Origin: Viola odorata | Lineage: Eukaryota; Streptophyta; Magnoliopsida; Malpighiales; Violaceae | Assembly (NCBI GenBank): GCA_963691705.1 | Contig: OY829541.1 | Span: 47,695,661 to 47,759,660 of the forward strand | DNA length: 64,000 nt | Direction: 5' to 3' | Shown: positions 21,512-33,100 of the stretch, piece after piece | Layout of the letters: each line of letters begins with the position of its first letter | How positions within the stretch are numbered: the stretch's first letter is position 1 | Notes under the pieces: model-generated | Seen by the model: the letters and a program-made list of their open reading frames with translations, nothing else | Databases searched by the model: none | What the model was told of the DNA's origin: nothing | Made by a program: the position numbers and the translations under genes

Positions 21512-22079
21512 TGATAAGAATTTGTCTTCTGTCGAAGGATATATGGAGGAATTGGTCCTCTCAGATCAGTGCCCACGACGGTCCGCAGTACCTGCAATAC
21601 GCCGGAGGGGGTCTCCGGCGGAAACACTCCGATGCTTAAGTCAGTATGTGTAGTGAATTTGGCAGAGCTTGGGCCAGTAATTCGTACTTACCTTCCTCCT
21701 TTGTGGGGGAGGTATTTATAGATGAAAATGGAGCATTTCTGAGTGATCTGGATCATAAGGGCTAACGCTACCGTTGGAGGGGGTTAGAATTCCCCATTGG
21801 TGGAGTGAGCTATCAGGGTAGGTGTTACCTAGGTGAGGCAATGCCTACGCCCCAAACGAGAAGCTTGTCTTGGACTGGGATGGGATAGCGTCGTCTGTCA
21901 TAACAGTGTTGAGTGTAAGACCCCCCCCCCCCCCCCCGCGCTGATGTCGACCATCCCAGCGTTAGTCACATAGAGGGAGGCGATAGCGTCAATGTTGTCT
22001 TTGCGGTAGGGACAGTAGTTGTACCCTCTTCTCAGGGTGTAAGATGAAAATTCCCTTGCCGATAGGCGGATTGTTATCA
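21512..22079 (-). repeat. R6 3' LTR (568 bp)
   Basis: The ends are TGATAA and TTATCA. The TATA box on the minus strand is at 21713-21720. The GC hairpin has perfect 8-bp arms CGCCGGAG (21600-21607) and CTCCGGCG (21613-21620). A run of about 18 C lies near 21921-21938, much longer than in the partner LTR. The inverted CTGGGATGG...CCATCCCAG pair flanks it. Confidence 0.92.
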
Positions 22080-22080
22080 T

Positions 22081-22099
22081 AAGCCCAACTGAAAATGAG
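22081..22099 (-). other. R6 polypurine-tract region with repeated motif
   Basis: AAGCCCAACTGAAAATGAG is next to the 3' LTR. The identical 19 bases recur at 22818-22836. Confidence 0.55.
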
Positions 22100-22204
22100 C
22101 CCGGGTGTTTACCAAGGGCTAACGCCCTCTTCCCACGAGGTGTTCTTCCGTATATCGGAGTGTTTCCTCATCAGAAGGTAATTCGGACGGTTTTTGTCAG
22201 GGCC

Positions 22205-22210
22205 TATAAA
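22205..22210 (+). promoter_or_regulatory. TATA box of R6 asA
   Basis: TATAAA lies 69 bp before the asA ATG (22274), inside GGCCTATAAATT. Confidence 0.55.
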
Positions 22211-22273
22211 TTGAAGTTTCTTCTGCGTAAGTTTCTTCGCATTTTCTCGTCCCTTTCTTTTTCATATTTCGCC

Positions 22274-22656
22274 ATGGATGAGCTGACCCAAAATTTCCTG
22301 ATCTCCAAAACCTTGACCTTGAAAACCTTACTGAAGGGGACATCGGCTTCCTGGAGAGGATGATCACCAAGACCTCAGAGGATGTCCTGGAACTGCAGGG
22401 GGTATTGACCCCTATTTTGTCTAAACAGCTGGGAGTATCTTTGGAGGACTTTAGTCCTTTGGAGAGCTTGGCGAAGATGGCCACCACCACTGCTCACCTT
22501 GATGTGGTTGCCTCGATGTTGCAACAGAGGAAGGACTTACTGTCCTGCTGCCTGAAGGGCATGAGGGCCTGCTCGGCTGAGCTGACCTCCGTCGCTGATG
22601 CTTTGAGGGATATTCCCGTCGTGCCAGGGGAAGATGATGCTGGGTCCAATGCCTGA
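22274..22656 (+). pseudogene. asA of R6, one frameshift
   Basis: The start MDELTQNFLISKTLTL matches R8, but one A is missing in an A run near 22325 and the frame then stops at 22361. The downstream part (22360-22656) continues in the next frame with the conserved TSEDVLELQG, LEDFSPLE and MLQQRKDLLSCCLKGMR stretches. A CATAAATAAATGG sequence near 22733 could be the poly(A) signal. The function is unknown. Confidence 0.6.
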
Positions 22657-22817
22657 CCGCTGCCTTTGTTTCCTCTTGTTGCTTCTCTCTTATGCTTCCA
22701 TGTACATATCTAAACGCTAAGGCCGCTCATGTCATAAATAAATGGTTGTTTTTACTTTTCCCAGTCTTCTTTTTTCTCGTTTATTTTCTTGCTGCATTGG
22801 CTAAATATGTTGGTGGC

Positions 22818-22836
22818 AAGCCCAACTGAAAATGAG
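22818..22836 (+). repeat. Second copy of the PPT-adjacent 19-mer in R6
   Basis: AAGCCCAACTGAAAATGAG is identical to 22081-22099, 737 bp away, while the bases on either side differ. Confidence 0.8.
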
Positions 22837-23083
22837 TCTTCCTCGAGATGTACCATTTCAGTGGTTGTGTTCCGGGAATTAGCAATGAATATTTTGACTC
22901 AACTGTTTCCAGAGCCGCCTCTCCAGGGGTAAGTGGTTGGGTGGTTATTTGGTGCCTTTTGGTTCGCGCATTTAGTGAGCAGGTATGCTGGTGTCGGATC
23001 AGATTCTGCTATTGCGGTTATTTTTCCCAGGCATTTTAATTGATTTCTCAGGATCCACTCGAGGATCGGAGCGCTTCCTCGGC

Positions 23084-23090
23084 TATTTAA
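23084..23090 (+). promoter_or_regulatory. TATA-like box of R6 asB
   Basis: TATTTAA lies 75 bp before the asB ATG, in the conserved context GGCTATTTAAGGGA. Confidence 0.5.
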
Positions 23091-23158
23091 GGGAAATGCT
23101 TTCCCCTTTCCCTGTTCATCTTCATCCTTTCCTTCTCTTTGCTTTTTTGCAGGTTGGA

Positions 23159-23611
23159 ATGGCAGGTTTTTACAGGCGTGATTCCTTGCCAACTCCTCCG
23201 ACTTCGCCGGATTCGGATGATTCTCCTCTGACACCACCGTGGAGACCTACCAAGTGTCTTGCCAGACGCCAGGGTCGCAAGAAACCAGTGAAAGTGAAGA
23301 AGCAGACCTTTGAGTCCTTCTTTGCCGGCTTTGTGCCCCACTACCTGATGCTATCGAAAGGTGATGAGACGTCACCGTCTGCCCTTCCTCCTCCTTTCGA
23401 GAAAGAGGCTCTTACTCATGGCACTGATTTGAGGCCAGCAACTTCTACTATTGGGGAGAGTTCTCGTGCCCGTTATGACAAGATGGTAGCCCACGCGACA
23501 AAGCTTGTGCCTAAACCTGCCGAGTATTCCCTTTCCTACAACAGTGGATTACCATCATCCCCGGAGGACTATGATTACTGCTATGACGCGGGCTGGGCTG
23601 ACGAGGATTAA
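23159..23611 (+). CDS. asB of R6: proline/serine-rich protein with acidic tail
   Basis: This is an uninterrupted frame of 150 codons. The N-terminus has RDSLPTPPTSPDSD, then TPPWRP and a basic patch (RRQGRKKPVKVKK, about residues 39-51). The C-terminus ends YDYCYDAGWADED; R5 and R8 also end with a Y/H-x-G-I/A-x-W-x-E/D-E/D-D pattern. There is no hydrophobic segment. The SP/TP repeats could be phosphorylation sites and the basic patch a nuclear signal, but both are inferences. It matches no family I recognise. Its conserved two-ended architecture argues for a real gene. Confidence 0.6.
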   Translation: MAGFYRRDSLPTPPTSPDSDDSPLTPPWRPTKCLARRQGRKKPVKVKKQTFESFFAGFVPHYLMLSKGDETSPSALPPPFEKEALTHGTDLRPATSTIGESSRARYDKMVAHATKLVPKPAEYSLSYNSGLPSSPEDYDYCYDAGWADED

Positions 23612-24038
23612 TGCCTTTGTGTTGTATATGCCTGTTAGCATTTTATGATTGAGATGATGTTTCCTGCCTTTTTCTTTTGTCGTTATTTTCCGTTAGCCTG
23701 CTGGTCTTGTTGACAGCCAACGCAAGCGGTGGGCCTTGCCGAGGCAATCGTTTCGTAGTTACTTTGACTGGGTCAACTCTGTCGCCCTTTTGGGGAATCA
23801 CGACGAATAACTTCTCTTTTTCAACTTTCTTTAATGCGCTTCCATGTGGCCAACTTCTTTTTACACGCGTCTCCGCACGATTGGTGGCTCAATTAATGCG
23901 GTGGCATTTTAATCCTTTAAGAAGGGCCATTTTCTTTTTTCAAAACTTTTGCCCTTGCTTCGAATTTTTCCTCTCATCTTCCTTCGTCTTCTTCCCCGAA
24001 TATCTTTCTGGCCGCCTGTCATCGCCCGCCGATTCCTC

Positions 24039-24044
24039 TATAAA
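24039..24044 (+). promoter_or_regulatory. TATA box of R6 asC
   Basis: TATAAA within CCTCTATAAATCTT lies 64 bp before the asC ATG. In R8 the same alignment position reads CCTCTGGGATTCTT, so the box is lost there. Confidence 0.5.
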
Positions 24045-24102
24045 TCTTACCTTTCAAGGTACCAATTCAATCCTTCTCAGATTTCCTTTTTGCTGGTTTA
24101 TT

Positions 24103-26201
24103 ATGGCTAGAAATAGACCTCGCCAGGTTATCTGGAAACCCATGGATCTAGAGGTCGCGCAATCATCCAGTATTTTTACATGCGATGTGGTTCTGAAAGC
24201 TGAACTGGAGGAACATGGTATTACCTTTCCTCCTGGGTATGAGCCTTTTGCCCCTGGAAGTGATATGCGGCTCCATAATGCGGCTTCTTTACTTTAAGAT
24301 GTTCCTTTACGGTTTCTGCTTTCCTGTTCATGAATCGATACTAACGCTGCTGCGGGAGTATAACCTTAATCCTGCCCAGATAACTCCCTCTTCCTGGTGT
24401 GCGGTTTATGCTTTTCTTCGCGCTTGCGAGTTGAAGAACATTTCTACCCCATCTCTTAATTTATTTCGCAAATTCTTTAGTATGGATTGCCATAATTGTT
24501 TAATCGAAATTACTCCTCGATGGGATGACGCGTTCGTGCAGTTGTTCTGGCAGCGTTTTCACGGCTTTAAGAAGGGTGTAGCTGATTGGAAAAGCAGTTT
24601 CTTTGTTCTGGAGCTACCGTCACGTTTGTGGCGTCTTAATTTCAACCAGGAACTGATAGGCCCCATTTGGTCGAATCCCTCGATATTGACCAGGGCTGAG
24701 TTAGAGCAAGCTAACGCCCTTTTAGACGAAGATACTCACTACCGCATCCGCGACTTTGCTTTGTTCAAGCCTCTGGAGGAGTGTGTTATGGGTGAGTCTG
24801 CCTCTTTTCGCACTCTCTTTGCTTTTGTCTTTGCGCGTTTCTTTTGTTATAAGATGCTAACGGTTAACTCCCAGGTGACGCTGGCGCTCCTTTAAATGTA
24901 ACGCCACTTCAAACTTTACTAGCCTCCCCCCTGCCGAGGGCTCCAGTCAGGGTAGCGTTCGACCCCCGAGGAGGAGAGTCAAGACGGTTGCCCGGGGAGG
25001 GCGGAAGCCCGTCAGCTCTGCCCGAGCTTCTCGCTTTGTGGAAGATTGGCTACCAGATCGTCGCAAGAGGACGAACTCCAGCCCAACCGCAACGAGGGTG
25101 ATTGCTAGTGACGATGAGGATGTGGATGTCAAATCGGACCTTTGTCACGCTTCTTCCTTGCGCCGGAAAAAACCTCGATTGGCCACGAACGAGGAGGCCA
25201 CCGGGACTTCTTCTGTAGATGCAGCAACTGCTCCTATCCCTGCCGTTTCGCCCGAGACGAGTGCCTCCCAACCAGTGAAAGTTACTGAGGCGTCGGTTGC
25301 CACTTGCTCTACCGAGGCGGAGGTCTCACCGACGGCATGTCCTCTTCCTACAGTTGACGCTCCCGATTCTCCGATTTCTCATTGCATTCCTGACGTAGTA
25401 CCCACGTCTTCTGTTGCGGATTCAGTTGCTGGGCTACCGCCCAAACCTCTTCCACAACTGTTCTTTTCTCCCATCATGAATGTTTTTTCTCAGAGTTCTT
25501 CTCCGGCTCCCTAAATCAATCTTTCTTATGGCGGCCCTAACGAGACCCCGTCCTATTGTATGAATTTGAAGGGATTCTGCTTTGATGGTCTTCGTGCTGT
25601 CGGGGTTCCCCAACCTTTTTCTAGAGACGAGTTTACTGCGCCTTTGATAGGGGAGATGCTGGGCTCCCAGAAGGAGAAGGAGAAATTTCTTCAGCTTCCT
25701 CCGACGGCCCGTCTCCACCATGTGATGAATGATTCTCTGGATTTCTTCCGTCACCTGAACTATCTGTTCGAGATTCATGATCTCGAGTCACGCAATTTCT
25801 CCAACGCGCTGTGTGTTAAGAAAGTGCAGCTTGAAAAAGCGGTAGACCAGACAAGGTTGCTAACACGTCTCTGCGATGAGTCGTAGAAAGAATTGAACAG
25901 AGAGAGGTCTATCGGGAAAGCAAAGATGGAGGTTCTGGAGGCAGAGTTTGCGCTGGAGAAGAAGAAAAATCTCCTTCTTCGTGAGGAGATATCAGCTCGA
26001 GACGAGGAGTCCGCTAGGACATCATTGAAGGAGGAATGGTGGAAGAAGAAGGACTTGGAAGTCTTCGTTTCTGGATTCACAACCCGTTTCAAGGGTAATT
26101 CTTCTGACCCTGCCCAGGTTGCTGATTATATTTCTACCGTGATGGATGAGGTTAGCAAAGGCGGGATTGGTCCTTCTGCCCCAGAAGGGGAAAAGGGCTA
26201 A
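24103..26201 (+). pseudogene. asC of R6: gypsy-type-transposon-domain protein, broken
   Basis: Exon 1 (24103-24791) begins MARNRPRQ, as in R8, but a 17-bp deletion near 24283 breaks the frame. The intron is 24792-24874 (83 bp, GT-AG), the same length and place as in R8. Exon 2 (24875-26201) shifts frame near 24930 and has stops at 25512-25514 and 25884-25886. Conserved blocks are LEEHGITFPPG, YFKMFLYGF, NPAQITPSSWCAVYAFLRACE, ITPRWDD and a C-terminal coiled coil (about 25780-26050). The breaks are few, so this copy was intact recently on the time scale of R6. Confidence 0.65.
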
Positions 26202-26857
26202 CGTCAACGATTGGGGCGCCGCTTTGCTTTTCGAGAAGTGCCACAATGGGTTTCTGGACCCTCCCTTGTTATTCTTGTTGTTGTCTGCCTCCTTTTATTT
26301 TTTCCTGAAAACCATTTGACATTATTCCTTCTGTAATAATGCTGACGCTACGTAGCCTTTATCGCCCTTGCGCGAATCATTGTGATGCTACCGTTATTTC
26401 TTCACTATCTTCCTTGTGTCGTCGCGCCGTTTGGCGAGGCCAGCGCTGCTTTTTAGGTCATTAAATGCCGCAGTCCCTCCCTTTAATGCATTTTGAAAAG
26501 TAATGATGGAAAAAGACACGTGTCTTTCCACAAAGAGCCGCTTGAAGCAAGCGTCTTCTAGGGAGACGCGAACGCTGAAGCGTTTCATTATTGCTTTTAA
26601 ACTTGTACCTTCTTGCGCGTGCCCTATTTCCCGACACGCTGCTTTGCCATGTGTCCATTGTTGATTGGTCACGCCCTTTCAGGGTTATATATGATGTTTT
26701 CTCCTCCTCCTTTTTCTTTTTTAATCTCCTCTCTCGCACGCTGCTGCCTTTTGGACAAATAACTCGCGCCGCTCTCTCTTTCTGGTCTGAGACTCCTGGT
26801 GTTCTCTTTGCGAAGGTACACACCCTTTCTTTCCTCGTCCCTTCTCTTTTATTGGGC
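26202..26857 (+). promoter_or_regulatory. R6 asC-asD spacer with asD promoter
   Basis: No gene is supported in this stretch. TATATA lies at 26686-26691 within AGGGTTATATATGATG, about 170 bp before the asD ATG. R5 (21499) and R8 (AGGGTTATACTTA, near 54681 on the minus strand) share the context. An ACACGTGTC palindrome near 26517 is also present in R5 and R8 as CACGTG-containing sequence, a possible G-box. Confidence 0.45.
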
Positions 26858-29128
26858 ATGGCTAAAACTAAGAAGTCTTCCGAGGAAGGGGATCCTCAAG
26901 GGTCCACCGGGGAAGAAAAAATTAATATTACCCCCACTTCTCTCTATACTCTGCCCTTAGTTAATCGCAAGCTTGCTGAGTGCAATGCGTGATTTCCCAA
27001 AGAATATCTCGTGCGCGTTGCTTCTGAATCACTTCGCCTGAACAGCGTTCTGCCCGGTAACAGTAGAATATTGTATGCTAAGTTGTTTGATCATGGGTTT
27101 TGTCTTCCTCTTGACCCGCTTGTCAAGTTGTTGTTGGCTGATTCTGATTTGGCTCCGGCTCAGTTGAGCCCTAACGCGATTTGCGTTGTTAGTGCCTTTG
27201 TCGCACTGTGCCGTTTCAAGGGGATCGATTCTCCCACTTTGGCCTTGCTTCATGACATTTTCCAGTTGTATTCTCGTAAGGGGGTGATATCAATATCCCC
27301 TCGTTATGAAGATGGCTCATTGAAGCCCTTTACCTGGAAGCTTATGGGCATCGAGTCTTCTGTTCCTCATTGGAAAGAAGAATTTTTCATTATTGATTTG
27401 CCCGAGCCGTTATGGAGGGCCGGCTTCAATGAGAAAATTAAAGATGGAGCTTGGGGCCATCGGAAACCCCTTTCTGATCTAGAAGATGGCTGGTTGAAGA
27501 CGTTACTTCAATTAGATTTCAGCGTTGATGCCCGAAAAGTGGCTAACGGTCTGGATATGGAACAGTGCAAGAAGGGTGAGCATTTGACCTTTTTCTTTTG
27601 TATTGCCAAGAGGTACTAACGCTAATGTTTCTGTAACTGTGCAGTGCCTCCGCCTGGTTGGGAGCCTGAGTATTTCCGGAGGAAAAGGAAACAGGAACAA
27701 AGGAAGAAAGATGCAGCCGAAGTTAGGGCTGCTGCTGCTGCTGCCACTGCGGAAGGAGAAAACACTGCTACCGCTACCGCTACTGCTACGGGCACTATCC
27801 AATCGCCGCCTCCTCGCACCCTTGTTGCAAGGAAGAAAAGGGCGAGGAAAACACGTGTCACGCAACCCGTTTCCTCCCAAACTGTTGTTTGTTCAGGGGC
27901 GACAGCTGATCCCATTCCTATCGAAGTACCTCTTGTTTCTTCAATCACCCAGGTATGCATTCATTTCTTTCTACAGTTTTCTTCTATTCCGCATAATTTT
28001 CTTATCATACTCTGCGTTTTCTAGGAAGCTGCCACTGTTTCTGCTCAGTCAACCTCTCAAGGTGACATGTCTGTCGCTGAGATCCTTCGAGAGCGTCAGA
28101 AGAGGGCTCGCTATGAGCTTCAGCACAGCCCCTCTTCTTCTGCTGCTAATCCTTCTCTGAATATCCCTGAGGGCGAGGGTATTCCTGCTGACCAATCGCA
28201 GGGTATTGATTTCGGTGGTGGTCCTCACATTTTAAGTGGTTCCTCAATCTTCTCCACCACGACAGGCTATAACCCGAGTGCCCTTAATCTTGAAGCACTT
28301 GGGGGAGACGGGTCCCCTGTGCCTAACGCGGGAGATTCCAGCAGTCGACCTCCTTCTCCTACCGCTCTACTCTTTGTCCCGATGTCTCCTCCCCCTATCG
28401 TGAGAGGTGGCCCTGCTCCCGCCTTGATAGCCGGTGTTTCTCATTATAGTCCTCCCCTCATGCCTACTCATCATCTTAGTTTGCGCTCCTTCAGGGACAA
28501 CATTTTGCAGTTTCCTGCCGAGGTTGATCACGATACCATCCTCGCGTCTACCTCTTATCTGGCGGCCGAAATTATGTCTCTTCTAAGGGATGCCTTCGTG
28601 GCTAGGAGCGAGCAGGAGCGTATAAACTTTCTTCGCACCCAAGCATTATCTGTATTATGCCATCTCCATTACATGGATGAGGAGAATGCTAGGGTCGTAG
28701 CAAACGGACAGGGAGAGATAAACAGGTTGTTGAACGAGCGGCAGAGTTTTGTGGATGCCCTTAACGTTGCCAACCAAGAAACAAAGACTGTCTGACAGGA
28801 GGTGACGACTGTTAAGCAAGAGCTGGAGGCTGTCAAGCTCACTCTGGAGGAGGAGAAACGGAAGAGTGCCAATATGACCGAACGTCTTTCTCGGGAGAAG
28901 AATGAGTTGCATCAGAAGAGGCAGAGGAATGCCGAGCTATCTGCCGATCTTGCTCTGAACGCTAAGAAGAACCAGTGGTACTTGAAGGAAGGCGGAGGGC
29001 TCATGTCGGAGGCTTTGATGCATCATTATGGGGTAGAAAAACTCCGTATTGATGATCTCTCCGCGTATTTTGATAGGAGAATCCCCACTGTTACTGATGA
29101 CGGCTTATATCAATGGAAATCGCAATAG
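26858..29128 (+). pseudogene. asD of R6: three-exon gypsy-type-transposon-domain protein, two stops
   Basis: The exons are 26858-27575, 27645-27952 and 28025-29128, separated by GT-AG introns of 69 and 72 bp at the same positions as in R8. The first exon has a stop at 26990-26992 and the third at 28793-28795; otherwise the frame is continuous. The N-terminal domain has LYAKLFDHGFCLPLDP, LAPAQLSPNAICVVSAF, SPTLALLHDIF and ISISPRYEDG. The middle is basic and alanine-rich, and the C-terminal part (about 28670-28990) is a strong coiled coil ending with an MHHYGVEKLRIDDLSAYFD block. Confidence 0.7.
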
Positions 29129-30127
29129 CAAGGAGGAACCAATGCACCGCCCGCTCCTTAGGCTTTGAGTTTAGATGTATTCTGATTTTTGCGGCTACTG
29201 AACCCTTCCTTGTTTTGTAATATTGACAATATCACTCATTGCCTTGGTTAGCCCACCCCTTTTGAACGGAATTTCCTTGTCTGCTTTGTTTCATAATACT
29301 ACTTGCGCGATTATTCACCCGTGGCGTTTGCTGCCGCGTTTCAGTAGATATACCCATTTTGCTCTCGCATGTCTTTTCGTACAGATTCCTCGTCTTTTTA
29401 ATGGTCTTATCATTGCCTTCTGGTAGCATTTCCAAGAATGAATCGGCGTTACTCATATTCATGCCGCTCTCTGTTGTTAAGAGGAGCTTTCTTGTCCCGT
29501 TAGGCCTGCTGCGACGGTGTTGTTGCAGTATGGATGCCTTTCCAGCCTTACTTCACCGGGTATCGACCGCTCAGTTACTAGCTGGGGTATCCTTTCCTTC
29601 CTTTCGGCCAAGATTGGCTTGGGGAGTGCCTCGTCTTAGTGAGCTGTCTGATCAGGACCAGTCATCACAAGGATAGGATTTTCACTTCCAAGCGTTGAAA
29701 CCTCGCGTCTCTGGAACGTGCCTCATCTCAATGGGTCATCTGTGTGAGCACGGTTACCACAAGGATAGGATTTTCACTTCCAGGACGGAGTTGGTCTCTC
29801 CTTGGGGTCGTGCCTCGCCTTAATGGGCCGTCAATGAGAGCACGGTTGCCACAAGGATAGAATTTTCACTCCCAAGGATACCGGGGCGTGCCTCGTCTTA
29901 ATGGGCCGTCTATGGGAGCACGGTTACCACAAGGATAGGATTTTCACTCCTAACGCTTAGCTATGTCAAGGCGTGCCTCGTCTTAGTGAGCTGTCTGATC
30001 AGAACCAGCCATCACAAGGATAGGATTTTCACTCCTGGCATTCTTCACTATCTGCATTTTATCAACAGCAAACACACAGGAAAATATATCTTGTTAGAAT
30101 AGCATTGATATTACCAGATAGGATGGG
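29129..30127 (-). repeat. R6 spacer between asD and pol, with tandem repeats
   Basis: There is no supported gene. From about 29610 to 30050 five degenerate units of 80-92 bp each contain AAGGATAGGATTTTCACT (29666, 29758, 29849, 29929, 30014) and a CGTGCCTCGTCTTA-type segment. A single copy of the GGTATCGACCGC...ACTAGCTGGGGT block (about 29555-29600) corresponds to the 77-bp unit amplified in R8. Confidence 0.75.
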
Positions 30128-33100
30128 CTAGTTCCTGGTGTAGTATAGCTTCAGCCGAGCTATATTCCAAGAGTTCTGCAGGGGCATTCCATCGAGCGTT
30201 TCCAAGTGGTAAGCTCCTCTTCCCACGACACGGGTGACGCGATACAGTCCATCCCAGTTTGGGCTGAGTTTTCCCATACGTTGCCCTGCCGCTCGTCTAT
30301 CTCTGAGCACTAAATCTCCAGCTTTGAGCAATCGCTCTCTCACTTGCCGGTCGTGGTATTGTGCCATTTTCTTTTGTAGTGCAGAGTTTTCAGGAGAGTT
30401 TCCTCATGTGTTTTCGGTAGGGCGTCAAGGTGAGCACGTAACCTTTCCTCATTATTTTCTTCTTTGAAATGAGCCACCCGAAGGCTCATCATTCCGATCT
30501 CAACCGGTGTGACAGCTTCGGTTCCGAATGCTAACGCAAACGGGGTCTCTCCAGTGCCGGCCTTGACAGTCATGCGATAGGCCCATAGTACGTATGGCAG
30601 TTCGTCTGGCCATTTCTTTTTGGAACCTTCCAGGTTTCTTTTGATGCCACTAAGGATCCTGCGGTTGGTTACTTCTGCCTGGCCGTTGGTTTGAGGGTGT
30701 GCCACGGAAGAGAACCTTTGTTCGATCTGAAATTCCGCACACTGATCCCTGAAGAATTGGCTTGTGAACTGCGTTCCATTGTCGCTAACCAGTATGCGCG
30801 GCACCCCGAATCGCATAATGACTTGGTGTTTGAAAAAGTGCCAAATTTTTTCAGTGGTGATGGTGGCTAACGCCTTGGCTTCGGCCCATTTTGTGAAGTA
30901 GTCTACCGCTACGACCACGAATTTCAACTGAGATCTAGCCTTTGGAAACGGGTCTAAAATGTCAATGCCCCATTTGGCAAACGGGCATGGAGCAATTATT
31001 TCTGAAATTTGCACGGCCGGTTTTCGAGGAATCTTAGCATATTCCTGGCATTTCTGACAGGTTTTCACGAAGTTATGGCAATCTCCTCGTATGGTGGGCC
31101 AGTAGAATCCCGACCGAAAAACTTGGGCTGCCAGTGTATCGCTGGCTATGTGCATACCGCATATCCCTTCGTGAATTTCTCGCAACACATGCAAACCTTC
31201 TTGTTCCGTTATGCATTTAGCGGCTGGGTGGGAGAAGCACCTCCGTATTAACTCTCCATTGTAATATGTACATCGCGCCGCCCATTTCAGGACTTTCCTT
31301 CTTTCCGTAATTTCTTCCGGTAGCCTATCATGTTTCAGATATTCTACCACTGGGATTCTCCAATCACTTTCTATTTCCTCCACACAAAACGATGCTTGCT
31401 CTTCCATGAAAGAGGGTGTGGATAACTCCCCGTAGTGCACTTCGTTGGGTATGGAGGCTTCCACGTTGGCTGTCATCTTGGCGAGGCTATCAGCCTCTTC
31501 ATTATTTTCTCTAGGGATATGTTCAAAGGTGACCCGAGTGCCTTTTCTCTGCATCTCCGACAGCTCACGCTTTACTTTGGCCAGGTATTGAATCATGATG
31601 GGTTCTCGGGCTTGGGAGTTTCCTAGGACTTGATCCATTATCAATTTAGAGTCTCCTCGTATTTTTAGGCGCAAGCCGCATTCCTCCTCCGCAACGGTAG
31701 AGGCTTCGACGGGGAAGCTGTTTCCAATTCTGAGTCCTGCCAGCAGCGCTTCGTATTCAGCGGCATTGTTGGATAACGGCTACAGGATTCTGATGGCATA
31801 TCGCATTTCCATGCCGTCTGGTCCCACTAGGAAAATACCTGCACCTGCTAGCTCTTGATTTTTTGCTCCGTCCACATGAATAACCCATGAGTCCGCTAAC
31901 GTTTCCGGGAACGGTAGGCATGAATTTTCTGGTTCCTCCTCTGACAGGTCTGCCGACGCATCTTTGGTGAATGTGCATTCCGCTATGAAGTCTGCTAACG
32001 CTTGGGCTTTAATTGCCGGTCTGGCTTTGTACTGCAGCCCGTATTGTTCGAGCTCGATTGCCCAGATCAACATCCTCCCTGAAGACTCAGGCTTTCTAAA
32101 GATTTTTCTCAGCGGCTGATCAGTGAGCACAGTGACAGGGTGGGCTTGGAAGTATCGGTCCATCTTTCGCATTGCCTGTATTAGAGCAAGCGTTATCTTC
32201 TTGATGCGAGCGTATCGCAGCTCAGTATCTTTCAATATGTGACTCACAAAAAATACAGGGCGGTGTACATGCCCTTCACTTCGTACAAGGACGGCGCTGA
32301 CTACCTCGTCAGCTACTCCCAAGTATAGATATAGCTCATCGCCGGACTCAGGCCTCGTTAGCACTAGATCGGATGACAAGTAAGATTTCAGCCCTGCAAA
32401 CGCATTTTCACATTCCTCTGTCCACCCGAATGGGGCCTTGTTTCGAATGATCTTGAAAAAAGGCAGGCATCTCTCGCCTTGCTTAGATATGAACCGTCCT
32501 AACGCGATGATGCGGCCGGTGAGCTTTTGTATTTCTTTGACGGTCCGAGGGGATATCATGTCCTGAATGGCCTTTATCTTTGAAGGGTTGGGTTGGATAC
32601 CCTTCCGGCTGACCACGTAGCCCAAGAATTTACCCGTTTGGAATGCGAACATATACTTTCGTGGATTTAGCTTCATTCTGTACTTTTTCATCACATTGAA
32701 AACTTCTTCCAAGTCAGCAAGGTGGTCTTTGAAGCTTCGACTTTTGATAAGGATATCGTCCACGTAAGCCTCTACATTTTTCCCGATTTGCTTTTCGAAA
32801 ACCTTATTCGCCATGCGCTGGAACGTTGCCCCGGTATTCTTCAGCCCGAACGGCATTGCGGTGTAGCAATATGTAGCCCTAGGGGTGATGAAGGCAGTTT
32901 TTTCTTCGTCTTCTATGGCCATAAGGATTTGGTGATACCCGGAGTTGGCATCTAGGGAGCTTAAATAAGCGTATCCAGCAGTTTGGTCGACCAGCTGATC
33001 AATTCGAGGAAGGGGATAGCAATCTTTGGGACAAGCATTATTTAGATCGGTGAAATCGATGCACATGCGCCAATCTCCGTTATGCTTTGGAACTAACACC

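Noticed and set aside
22160..22363. Longer upstream start for R6 asA (22160) and for R5 asA (17040)
   Set aside because: The extra N-terminal residues overlap the TATA box or leader and are not conserved; MDxLT is the shared start.
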